Part shown: positions 25,504 to 32,630 of the stretch, piece by piece
Numbering within the stretch: position 1 is the stretch's first letter
Layout of the letters: the number at the start of each line of letters is the position of its first letter
Assembly: GCF_013407925.2 (NCBI RefSeq)
Contig: NZ_CP060201.1
Coordinates: forward strand, 1,674,001-1,738,000
Direction: 5' to 3'
Source of the DNA: Pseudomonas protegens
Lineage (GTDB): Bacteria; Pseudomonadota; Gammaproteobacteria; Pseudomonadales; Pseudomonadaceae
DNA length: 64,000 bases
Program-made: the position numbers and the translations under genes
Notes under the pieces: generated by a model
Database searches by the model: none
The model's input: the letters and a program-made list of their open reading frames with translations, nothing else
What the model was told of the DNA's origin: nothing

Positions 25504-27456
25504 TCAGCCCCCCACCCCGTTGAGCAAGAACACCGGCTCACGCAGATAGTCCAGGCCCAGGCGGGTTTCAAAAGTCTCGTCGCGCAGGGCTGCCGTGGTG
25601 CAACTCCTGAGCCCCAGGGCGGTCGCCACTAGGGCAAAGCTCTGGCTCAGATGACCGCAGTCCATCAAGGCCACCCGCAAGGCCCGGCTGCCCGGATACT
25701 TCCAGGCCAGACGCTGCAGACACGCAGTGGACAGGAACAGCACCGAGGCCTGTTCGATCCAGCGCTGATCGCCGCACGCCGCACCGATCCAGGACCTGGG
25801 GTCCTCGCGCGACAGCAGTTCAAGCCCGTGCCGCCGCACCGAATAGTGATACAGGCCGGTCTCCAGGCCCTGCACGTTGAGCAGGATCGGATAAACCTCG
25901 ATGGCATGCAGGGAGCCCCCGGACGCCGAGGTTTTCTTCAGGAAGAAATCCCCCATGGGGTTACGCCGCATCTGACTCGCTCCCCAGGTGTAATACAGCA
26001 GCGCCGATAGCTGCAGGGCGCTAATGGGGCCCCCGTCGAAGCTCCGGCAGGTCTGGCGACGGGCCAGAACCTCCAGCAGTTGTGGCTGCTCAAACAGCGA
26101 AGGCGGTGCCAGCAAGGGATTGTCCAGGGCCTGGAACGGATGGGAAAAGTAGTCCTTGAACGCCGACGGCTGGCGCTGCTGCAGCGCCTTGCCGGCCAGT
26201 TGCTCCTCCATCTGCGCCACGCTGATGTAGGACGTGGCGGTTTGCGTGCGCGTCCCCAGGTAGAAATCCAGCGCGACCTGCCAGTGACTCCAGATATCAC
26301 CGGCCGCCTCGGGCTCGGAGGGCCCCGTACCCTGCCCGTCCACGGGCTGCAACAGCCCCCGGTCGATCAGGTCCTGGAGCAGCGCCAGGCTGGGATTTTC
26401 CAGTGCGCCGGGAAGCAGCAGCGCGCTGTCCAGGGTCCGCGGACAGAGAAAATGCCGGACCAGCGGCAGAAACTGCATCGCCAACTCCAGGTCCAGGGCC
26501 CGCTGTCGATCGCGCAGGGTAAAACGCTCCCGGTCGATCCCCAGCCAGGTGCCCGCGCGCAATTGCAACAGGGTCTGGCCATCCAGCGGGCTTGCCGCCG
26601 TTGCCGGAGGCTCGGCCAGAGTGCCTGCCTGCCAGAACAGCGGCTCGGGCCGCAGCGCCCTGATCTCCCGAATCAGCGCCGCCAGCTCAGGATCGCCGGC
26701 GCGATCGGCGATGTCCCACTCGATGGTGACCGCCTTGAGCGGTGCATGGCCGAACAACTGCCGCAGGATGTCCCAGTCCCGGCGCGGATCGCCGACATGC
26801 ACCTCGATCAGGCGCTTGAGCGGCAGCGATCGCAGGTACTCGCGCAAGTCGTAGCCCAAGGCCCGGGCGGTGCAGATGGCGCTGTCCAGATCCAGGAGAA
26901 AACCGCTGTGGCTGCGCTCAACCACGCTGCAAATGAATCCGCCTTCGGACAGCTCCTGGCCGATGTCCATGGCAAACAGCCGGGGCGCGTTCTCCAGCAC
27001 CAGCGGGGTGCCGGTGAAGGCCTGCAGCTCGAGGGCATTGGCCACCACCGTATCGGCCACTTCCCGGGCCAGGCTTGGCAGGATGAAATGCTGGGTATCG
27101 CCGCCCTGAAAGCGTGACCAGGAAATGTGCTCCGCCAGCCACGGCGAGGCGGTCCGCTGGCACAGGCGACGGGTCATGTGCAGAAATTCCCGGTCCATCT
27201 CGATGCCGACGCTGCCCAGGGACAGGCTCGACGAGTGCAGCAGCACCGGCACCTGCCCGCCCAGCTCGTTCAAGCGCGGCTGCAGGATGCAGTGGGTCGG
27301 TTGAAACTCCAGGTAATCGAAGTACGGCAGCCCTTCGGCCTGAATCCGCTCGAGGCTGGGATCGAGCCCGACCGCGCCGCTCCCGGCGCCAGGCGGCAAA
27401 TGGTATTCCAGGCCCACCCCGGCGTCGGGGAAACGCGAAGCATCGAAGTCTTGCAT
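25504..27456 (-). CDS. DUF692 (MNIO) - SagB-type nitroreductase fusion, RiPP maturation enzyme
   Basis: 650 aa with two domains. Residues about 12-275 match DUF692, the multinuclear non-heme iron oxidative (MNIO) family: LLHSSSLSLGS (His74), AEHISW (Glu109, His110), LVLENAP (Glu155, Asn156), FLLDLDS (Asp189), RLIEVHVGD (His220) and TIEWD (Glu246, Asp248). The usual LDxNN is LDLDS and the usual DTHGxxV is absent, so some metal ligands may differ. About 275-440 is a linker-like or leader-binding region. Residues about 455-650 form a SagB-type FMN nitroreductase domain (RRQTCRSFDGGPIS, SASGGSLHAIEVYP, GLETGLYHYSV, ALMDCGHLSQS). Last gene of a four-gene minus-strand operon, 15 bp after the HExxH gene. 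Oxidation of the precursor peptide is inferred. Confidence 0.85.
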   Translation of the reverse strand: MQDFDASRFPDAGVGLEYHLPPGAGSGAVGLDPSLERIQAEGLPYFDYLEFQPTHCILQPRLNELGGQVPVLLHSSSLSLGSVGIEMDREFLHMTRRLCQRTASPWLAEHISWSRFQGGDTQHFILPSLAREVADTVVANALELQAFTGTPLVLENAPRLFAMDIGQELSEGGFICSVVERSHSGFLLDLDSAICTARALGYDLREYLRSLPLKRLIEVHVGDPRRDWDILRQLFGHAPLKAVTIEWDIADRAGDPELAALIREIRALRPEPLFWQAGTLAEPPATAASPLDGQTLLQLRAGTWLGIDRERFTLRDRQRALDLELAMQFLPLVRHFLCPRTLDSALLLPGALENPSLALLQDLIDRGLLQPVDGQGTGPSEPEAAGDIWSHWQVALDFYLGTRTQTATSYISVAQMEEQLAGKALQQRQPSAFKDYFSHPFQALDNPLLAPPSLFEQPQLLEVLARRQTCRSFDGGPISALQLSALLYYTWGASQMRRNPMGDFFLKKTSASGGSLHAIEVYPILLNVQGLETGLYHYSVRRHGLELLSREDPRSWIGAACGDQRWIEQASVLFLSTACLQRLAWKYPGSRALRVALMDCGHLSQSFALVATALGLRSCTTAALRDETFETRLGLDYLREPVFLLNGVGG

Positions 27457-27471
27457 GTCCGCCTCCCCGGC

Positions 27472-28632
27472 TCAGGCCGTCACGTGCCGGGCCAAGGCAA
27501 CGGCGCTGGCGCCCTCGCCCCGACTCAGCGATCCGGCATGGCGACGCTCCAGGCGATGCACCTCCTGTAGCAGATTGCCCAGCAGTTCCCGCCCCTGCGC
27601 GGTAAAACCCGGGGCGCTGGCGAAATCCGCCTGCGCCTTGCTCAAGCCCCGCAGGATGAACAGCAGGCGCTGCTCGGCCCGGCGCATCTCCTGCGCTGGA
27701 CGGTCGCGGACCCGTTCCAGGTACTTGACCAGGGCGATATAGACGTAAAAAGCATGGAAATAGCCGTACAAGTCCCGTTGCTGCCCCGACCAGGGCAGGG
27801 TGTACTGGGCCTCCCGCGACGCCTGGGGCTCAACCACCGCGGCAACTTCGACCACGTTGTACAGCAACTGGTGGGTCGCCTCATGCACCAGCGACTCCTC
27901 CAGATCGAGTATCGAGTTGTCCCGGCTCGACAGCAGGATCACCCCGGTATAGCGGGACGCGGAGCAGCTGCGAAAACTGCCGTCGGGCAAGTAGCACACG
28001 GCCTTGACCAGCACCTGCCACTGTTCATGACAGGCCGGCCAGGTGTGTTTGATCCGCTGCAGGGCAAGTTGCAGGACATCCCGAAAAAACTCTTTGGAAT
28101 ACCCCGCGCGCTCCAGCTGACGCCGGGTCGTGTCGTCTGGCGGGTAGTCATAACTGGGGGGCGTGACCTGAGTGATCAGCGGATCGACATCGAAGCGATA
28201 CACCGGCGGGCACTGTTCATCGAGCCGTGCCTGCTGCGCAGTTTCAATCCGTTGCAGCACTTGGGGAAACTCCAGCAGCCTGGCTTTAACGTCGCAGTCA
28301 TCCAGGGTCTTTCCAGTCAATAGATAGTTAACATCACGAAACGTCAGCACACTCCAGATCTGAAATACCGGATGCGCGACAAGTGGATTACGGACACTTT
28401 CCGGCGACAGAATAATATCCAGCGCCTGTTTGAAAAACAGTCGCAACGCAGAATCCGCAACAAACAACTTTGACAGTTCCGCATATAACGCGACGAACAT
28501 CGTATAGCGATTCTTCGCGACTTTTTCCTGCAACTGGAGAAAGCGTTGCGGTTCGCTGTCCGGAAGAAAAGTAGTGCCCTTAAACAGCTCGTCGATGGAA
28601 AGTTCCGCTTGTTTGCTGTTTTCGCTGTCCAT
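27472..28632 (-). CDS. HExxH-type putative peptide beta-hydroxylase (alpha-ketoglutarate family)
   Basis: 386 aa. The metal motif HEATH is at residues 250-254 in EESLVHEATHQLLYNV, and a likely third ligand His293 lies in LYGYFHAFYVY. This arrangement matches HExxH proteins found in RiPP clusters, where the motif binds iron in an alpha-ketoglutarate-dependent peptide beta-hydroxylase rather than zinc in a protease. The N-terminal third is helical and has no recognised domain. Its first 300 bases are visibly less GC-rich than neighbouring core genes. Third in the operon, 20 bp after the GNAT gene. A metalloprotease role remains possible, but the context favours peptide modification. Confidence 0.75.
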   Translation of the reverse strand: MDSENSKQAELSIDELFKGTTFLPDSEPQRFLQLQEKVAKNRYTMFVALYAELSKLFVADSALRLFFKQALDIILSPESVRNPLVAHPVFQIWSVLTFRDVNYLLTGKTLDDCDVKARLLEFPQVLQRIETAQQARLDEQCPPVYRFDVDPLITQVTPPSYDYPPDDTTRRQLERAGYSKEFFRDVLQLALQRIKHTWPACHEQWQVLVKAVCYLPDGSFRSCSASRYTGVILLSSRDNSILDLEESLVHEATHQLLYNVVEVAAVVEPQASREAQYTLPWSGQQRDLYGYFHAFYVYIALVKYLERVRDRPAQEMRRAEQRLLFILRGLSKAQADFASAPGFTAQGRELLGNLLQEVHRLERRHAGSLSRGEGASAVALARHVTA

Positions 28633-28652
28633 GGTTCAACCTTCCCTAAAGT

Positions 28653-29216
28653 TCACGGCAAGGGCTTGCTCATCGTCAGGCTGGCGACTTCATAGCCCAG
28701 CAGTTCATAAAGACGACGCGCCCCAAGGTTGCGACCGAAGACATGCAAACGCATTTCATCACAGCCCCATTCGCGCGCCAGCGACTCACCGGCCAGCAGC
28801 GTCTGCCTGGCGTAACCCCGGCGACGTTCGATCGGTTCGATGTAGAGATCGAGGATGAAGGCAATCCGTCGGGACCCGGCCTGACGTTCGGCGATCCACA
28901 GCTCACCCACTGCCCGCCCTGCATACAGCGCCCGCCACAGGTGGTTGTGCGGACTCAGGCGGCCCTGCGGTAGCAACTGGCGGAACACCTCCGCCGCCTG
29001 GAACGATGCCTGCTCCGGCGGCCATTCACCGGCGGCCACCATGCCGGCGGCATACTCCTGCAGGGCTCGCCGGGCGAAACGCTCGAAGTCGGCTTCCTGC
29101 ATCGACACCAGGCTGATGGACACGGACGGGCACTCCACTGTGAACTTGAATCCCGATTCCGGTGTGCCGCCTTCATACGGACCGAAGGGCGACACACCGG
29201 GCTGCACACGCCCCAC
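28653..29216 (-). CDS. GNAT family N-acetyltransferase in RiPP-type operon
   Basis: 187 aa if it starts at GTG 29216, immediately after the precursor-peptide stop. The domain proper begins near residue 33 (VSISLVSMQEADF), so a start further in, for example ATG 29102, cannot be excluded. GNAT features: AVGELWIAERQ (strand 4), ILDLYIEPIERRRGYARQTL with the acetyl-CoA pyrophosphate loop RRRGYA, and the C-terminal FGRNLGARRLYELLGYEVASLTMSKPL. The target could be the modified peptide's N-terminus or a side chain, or self-protection. This is inferred only from its position between precursor and maturase genes. Confidence 0.82.
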   Translation of the reverse strand: MGRVQPGVSPFGPYEGGTPESGFKFTVECPSVSISLVSMQEADFERFARRALQEYAAGMVAAGEWPPEQASFQAAEVFRQLLPQGRLSPHNHLWRALYAGRAVGELWIAERQAGSRRIAFILDLYIEPIERRRGYARQTLLAGESLAREWGCDEMRLHVFGRNLGARRLYELLGYEVASLTMSKPLP

Positions 29217-29474
29217 TCAGTCCATTCGCGCCTGTTGCTGTTGAGTGTCAAAGATCGCCGCGACACCGATCTTGTCGCGAATGGCCGACCCGGCACTGGT
29301 CAGTTTTGCCGTATCGATACTTTTCACGGCGCCCACTTCGGTGGCGCTCAGGTGCACGCCGATGCCTTTGGCGGCCGCTTCAGGATCCTGATGCAACTGT
29401 GCCGCAAAGTCCTTATCCAGAAGTGCACGGCCGACTACTGATGCAAGGCGCTCCTGATTGACTTTCGTACTCAT
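29217..29474 (-). CDS. Putative RiPP precursor peptide, NHLP/Os1348-type leader
   Basis: 85 aa from the ATG at 29474, which follows AGGAGAGA with ideal spacing; a longer in-frame start at 29510 is not supported. Residues 5-50 (ERLASVVGRALLDKDFAAQL, QDPEAAAKGIGVHLSATEVG) look like the nitrile-hydratase-like helical leaders of NHLP/Os1348-clan precursors: a helix, a Phe, a DPE turn and a second helix. The last about 34 residues (from SIDTAKL to the end QQQQARMD) would be the core. It has no Cys, and contains Ser, Thr, three Asp and four consecutive Gln. There is no GG cleavage motif. First gene of the operon. Confidence 0.78.
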   Translation of the reverse strand: MSTKVNQERLASVVGRALLDKDFAAQLHQDPEAAAKGIGVHLSATEVGAVKSIDTAKLTSAGSAIRDKIGVAAIFDTQQQQARMD

Positions 29475-30082
29475 GGTATCTCTCCTTATATATTGAAAGC
29501 ACGATAACAACTTTTCTCCTGACGAAACTTACAACTTATCCCTATCCGCCCTGAGGTTTTCAATATAGCAAGACGAGTCTGCATTTCCAGCACACGCAAA
29601 GTTTTCGCTTAAACCTTTTTACGATAATAGATAATACCGAATTTAAAGTTTAACTGGCGATTACTCCTATATCTTTTATATAAGTACGCCACTTGAGGAC
29701 AATGGCTTACAACCAAAGCAATAAACACTTGTAGTGAATCTGCGGCGCGCCAGGGATACAGCACAAGGACCACGCCTGATTGAACAGCGCGGACAACCCC
29801 AGGATTCAACAGGAATCCTGGGGTTGTCCGAGCCCCTGAACCGGACTCGATAAGTGTTCGTTAATCGCCCAAAACCGCCATTCGCCAATTGATCGCCCCT
29901 GGGGGGCAACGCACCATTCCCGGCAACCGAACACACCAATAACAACAGGTTCGATGTCATGCCCCCACGCCCTGCACGCTCCGGCTGATCCCACCCGCTG
30001 CACCCTCAAGGTATTGCACGCTGTCCGCAGATTCTTGCCGGCAGTGCGTTGCTGCACCCCTAACAATTAGAGAGACCGACAC
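29475..30082. other. Long AT-rich divergent intergenic region
   Basis: 608 bp between the precursor gene (minus) and the OprD-type porin (plus). The part from about 29490 to 29740 is distinctly AT-rich, unlike the flanking genes, and must hold the promoter of the RiPP-type operon. I could not fix a -35/-10 pair. It contains the perfect hairpin at 29791-29829. Short open frames here have no ribosome binding site or family features. Confidence 0.6.
29791..29829. repeat. Perfect 17-bp inverted repeat with 5-nt loop
   Basis: Left arm GGACAACCCCAGGATTC (29791-29807), loop AACAG, right arm GAATCCTGGGGTTGTCC (29813-29829). No T run follows on either strand and no gene ends nearby, so it is not an ordinary terminator. 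It could be an operator, part of a small RNA, or a remnant element end. Confidence 0.85.
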
Positions 30083-31345
30083 ATGAAGCCAATCACCCCG
30101 CCACAACACCTTGTGCCCAGCCTTCTGGCCCTGGCGTTGACCAGCCTCGCCCTGCCGGCAATGGCCGAAGAATCGGGCTTTTTCGAAGACGCCCAGGCCA
30201 ACCTCAACCTGCGCAACTTCTACATCAACCGCAACTTCACCAACCCGACCAAGGCCCAGGGCAAGGCCGAAGAGTGGACCCAGAGCTTCATCCTCGACGC
30301 CAAGTCCGGCTTCACCCAGGGCACCGTGGGCTTTGGCATGGACGTCTTGGGCCTGTACTCGGTGAAGCTCGACGGTGGCAAGGGCACCGGTGGCACCCAG
30401 TTGCTGCCCCTGGACCACGACGGCCGCCCGGCGGACAACTTCGGGCGCCTGGGAGTGGCCTTCAAGGCCCGGTTGTCGCAGACCGAGGTCAAGGTCGGTG
30501 AGTGGATGCCGGTGCTGCCGATCCTGCGCTCCGATGACGGTCGCTCGCTGCCGCAAACCTTCCGCGGCGGCCAGATCACCTCGAAGGAAATCGCCGGCCT
30601 GACCCTCTATGGCGGCCAGTTCCGTGGCAACAGCCCGCGCGACGACAGCAGCATGAGCGACATGACGATGTTCGGCAAAGCGGCCTTCACTTCGGACCGC
30701 TTCAACTTCCAGGGCGCCGAGTACGCCTTCAACGACAAGCGCACCCAGGTCGCACTGTGGAATGCCCAGCTCAAGGACATCTACCGCCAGCAGTTCGTCA
30801 ACCTGATCCATACCCAGCCGCTGGGCGACTGGACCCTGGGCGCCAACCTGGGCTTCTTCTACGGCCAGGAAGACGGCAGCGCCCGCGCCGGCGATCTGGA
30901 AAACCGCACCTGGTCCGGCCTGTTCTCGGCCAAGTACGGCGGCAACACCTTCTATGTCGGCCTGCAGAAACTCACTGGCCCCAGCGCCTGGATGCGGGTC
31001 AACGGCACCAGCGGCGGCACCCTGGCCAACGACAGCTTCAACGCCAGCTACGACAACGCCCAGGAAAAATCCTGGCAACTGCGCCATGACTACAACTTCG
31101 CCGCCCTCGGCGTGCCTGGATTGACCCTGATGAACCGCTACATCAGCGGCAGCAACGTGCACACCGCCACGGTCAGCGACGGCAAGGAATGGGGCCGGGA
31201 AAGCGAGCTGGGCTACACGGTGCAGAGCGGCACGTTGAAGAACCTCAACCTGAAATGGCGCAACTCCACCATGCGCCGGGATTTCAGCAACAACGAGTTC
31301 GACGAAAACCGCCTGATCGTCAGCTATCCGTTGAGCCTGCTGTAA
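30083..31345 (+). CDS. OprD family outer-membrane porin
   Basis: 420 aa with signal peptide (cleavage after ALPAMA), then GFFEDAQANLNLRNFYINRNF, the standard opening of OprD/Occ porins. Many amphipathic strands follow and the last strand ends in LIVSYPLSLL. Occ-family channels admit basic amino acids (OccD) or aromatic and other carboxylates (OccK). It is adjacent to the pca cluster, so uptake of protocatechuate, 4-hydroxybenzoate or a relative is plausible (inference). RBS GAGAGA precedes the start; a bidirectional terminator follows. Confidence 0.92.
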   Translation: MKPITPPQHLVPSLLALALTSLALPAMAEESGFFEDAQANLNLRNFYINRNFTNPTKAQGKAEEWTQSFILDAKSGFTQGTVGFGMDVLGLYSVKLDGGKGTGGTQLLPLDHDGRPADNFGRLGVAFKARLSQTEVKVGEWMPVLPILRSDDGRSLPQTFRGGQITSKEIAGLTLYGGQFRGNSPRDDSSMSDMTMFGKAAFTSDRFNFQGAEYAFNDKRTQVALWNAQLKDIYRQQFVNLIHTQPLGDWTLGANLGFFYGQEDGSARAGDLENRTWSGLFSAKYGGNTFYVGLQKLTGPSAWMRVNGTSGGTLANDSFNASYDNAQEKSWQLRHDYNFAALGVPGLTLMNRYISGSNVHTATVSDGKEWGRESELGYTVQSGTLKNLNLKWRNSTMRRDFSNNEFDENRLIVSYPLSLL

Positions 31346-31362
31346 CGACGCAACGGCCAACA

Positions 31363-31397
31363 AAAAAGGCCAGCCCGGTGATCGGGCTGGCCTTTTT
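31363..31397. terminator. Rho-independent terminator, bidirectional
   Basis: AAAAAGGCCAGCCCG (31363-31377), GTGAT loop, CGGGCTGGCCTTTTT (31383-31397). Lies between the convergent ends of the porin gene and pcaC. Confidence 0.92.
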
Positions 31398-31415
31398 GCT
31401 GGGCCATGGAACGGA

Positions 31416-31808
31416 TTACAGGCGCGACTCGGTGCCCAGTTCGTCCCACACCGATTCGGCCAGGTGGAAGGTCGCATTGGCCGCCGGGATGCCGCAGTAG
31501 ATCGCGCTCTGCATGATCACTTCCTTGATCTCGCCACGGCTCACGCCGTTGTTGGCGGCGGCCCGCAGGTGCAGCTTGAGTTCTTCGTTGCGGTTCATGC
31601 CGATCAGCATGGCGATGGTGATCAGGCTGCGGGTGTGCCGCGGCAGGCCCGGACGGGTCCAGATATCACCCCAGGCGTGGCGGGTGATCATTTCCTGGAA
31701 TTCCGAGTTGAACTCGTTCAGGGCATTAAGGCTGCGGTCGACATGGGCATCGCCCAACACCGCGCGGCGCACCTGCATGCCTTCGTCATAACGTTGTTTC
31801 TCGTCCAC
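31416..31808 (-). CDS. pcaC: 4-carboxymuconolactone decarboxylase
   Basis: 130 aa from GTG 31808, chosen because AAGGAG is 6 nt upstream and the length matches PcaC. The upstream ATG at 31904 lies inside pcaD. The AhpD-like fold is recognised from EFQEMITRHAWGDIWTRPGLPRHTRSLI (in parts), LRAAANNGVSRGEIKEVIMQSA and AIYCGIPAANATFHLA, with the family's GxP and His residues. It decarboxylates gamma-carboxymuconolactone to beta-ketoadipate enol-lactone. Last gene of pcaT-B-D-C, 22 bp after pcaD. Confidence 0.95.
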   Translation of the reverse strand: MDEKQRYDEGMQVRRAVLGDAHVDRSLNALNEFNSEFQEMITRHAWGDIWTRPGLPRHTRSLITIAMLIGMNRNEELKLHLRAAANNGVSRGEIKEVIMQSAIYCGIPAANATFHLAESVWDELGTESRL

Positions 31809-31830
31809 AAAGGGCTCCTTGAATCGAGGC

Positions 31831-32619
31831 TCAGGCCAGCAGGAATTCCACGACCCGGGCGCTGAACGCGTCGCCGGCCTGGACGTTGGACAGGTGCGCG
31901 GCATAGAACTCGGCGTACTCGGCGCCGGCCACGTGCTGCTGGATGAAGTGACTGCCGGAAGGCGGTGTCACGGCGTCGTCACTGCCGGCAATCACCAGGG
32001 TCGGCACCTTGATCGCGCCCAGCTGCTCGCGGAAATCCGCATCGCGCACCGCCGCACAGTTGGCGGCATAGCCTTGCGGCGACGTGGCGGCGAGCATGTC
32101 AGTGATCAGCTTGGCCTGGTCGGGATGGGCCTCGGCAAAGTCGGCGGTGAACCAGCGGGCGATGGAGGCATCACGCAGTGCCACCATGGCCGCCGGGCCG
32201 TCCCGCAGCACGGTTTCGATCCGCGGGTTCCACACCGAGGGCTCGCCGATCTTGGCGGCGGTATTGCACACCACCAGCTTGTGCAAACGCTCGCCGGCAT
32301 TGATCCCCAGCCACTGGCCGATCAGGCCGCCCATGGACAGGCCGCAGAAATGCGCACGCTGGATATCCAGGGCATCGAGCAACGCCAGTACATCCCGGCC
32401 CAGTTGCTCGATGCTGTAGGGACCCTCGCTCACCAGCGAACGGCCATGGCCGCGGGTGTCCATGCGCAGCACCCGGAAGTGCCGGGTAAAGGCCGCCATC
32501 TGCTTGTCCCACATGTGCAGATCGGTGCCCAGGGAGTTGGACAGCACCAGTACCGGCGCGCCCTCTGGTCCTTCGAGTTGATAGTGCAGATCGCCCTCGG
32601 CGAGTTTCACGAATCCCAC
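31831..32619 (-). CDS. pcaD: 3-oxoadipate enol-lactonase
   Basis: 262 aa alpha/beta hydrolase. The nucleophile elbow is CGLSMGG (Ser in HFCGLSMGGLIGQWL), the acid is an Asp in VIAGSDDAVTPP and the catalytic His is near the end. The N-terminus VKLAEGDLHYQLEGPEGAPVLVLSNSLGTDLHMWD (in parts) is typical of PcaD. It opens the enol-lactone to beta-ketoadipate. It starts 11 bp after pcaB. Confidence 0.95.
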   Translation of the reverse strand: MGFVKLAEGDLHYQLEGPEGAPVLVLSNSLGTDLHMWDKQMAAFTRHFRVLRMDTRGHGRSLVSEGPYSIEQLGRDVLALLDALDIQRAHFCGLSMGGLIGQWLGINAGERLHKLVVCNTAAKIGEPSVWNPRIETVLRDGPAAMVALRDASIARWFTADFAEAHPDQAKLITDMLAATSPQGYAANCAAVRDADFREQLGAIKVPTLVIAGSDDAVTPPSGSHFIQQHVAGAEYAEFYAAHLSNVQAGDAFSARVVEFLLA

Positions 32620-32630
32620 AGCAGTCTCCT

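Noticed and set aside
25504..27456. Classic azole-forming (YcaO/SagBCD) cluster
   Set aside because: No YcaO or E1-like protein is present and the peptide lacks Cys; only the SagB-type oxidase domain is there.
29609..29809. Short minus-strand ORFs in the AT-rich region upstream of the precursor gene, considered as further precursor peptides
   Set aside because: No ribosome binding site, no leader-like helix, and they do not resemble the 85-aa peptide.
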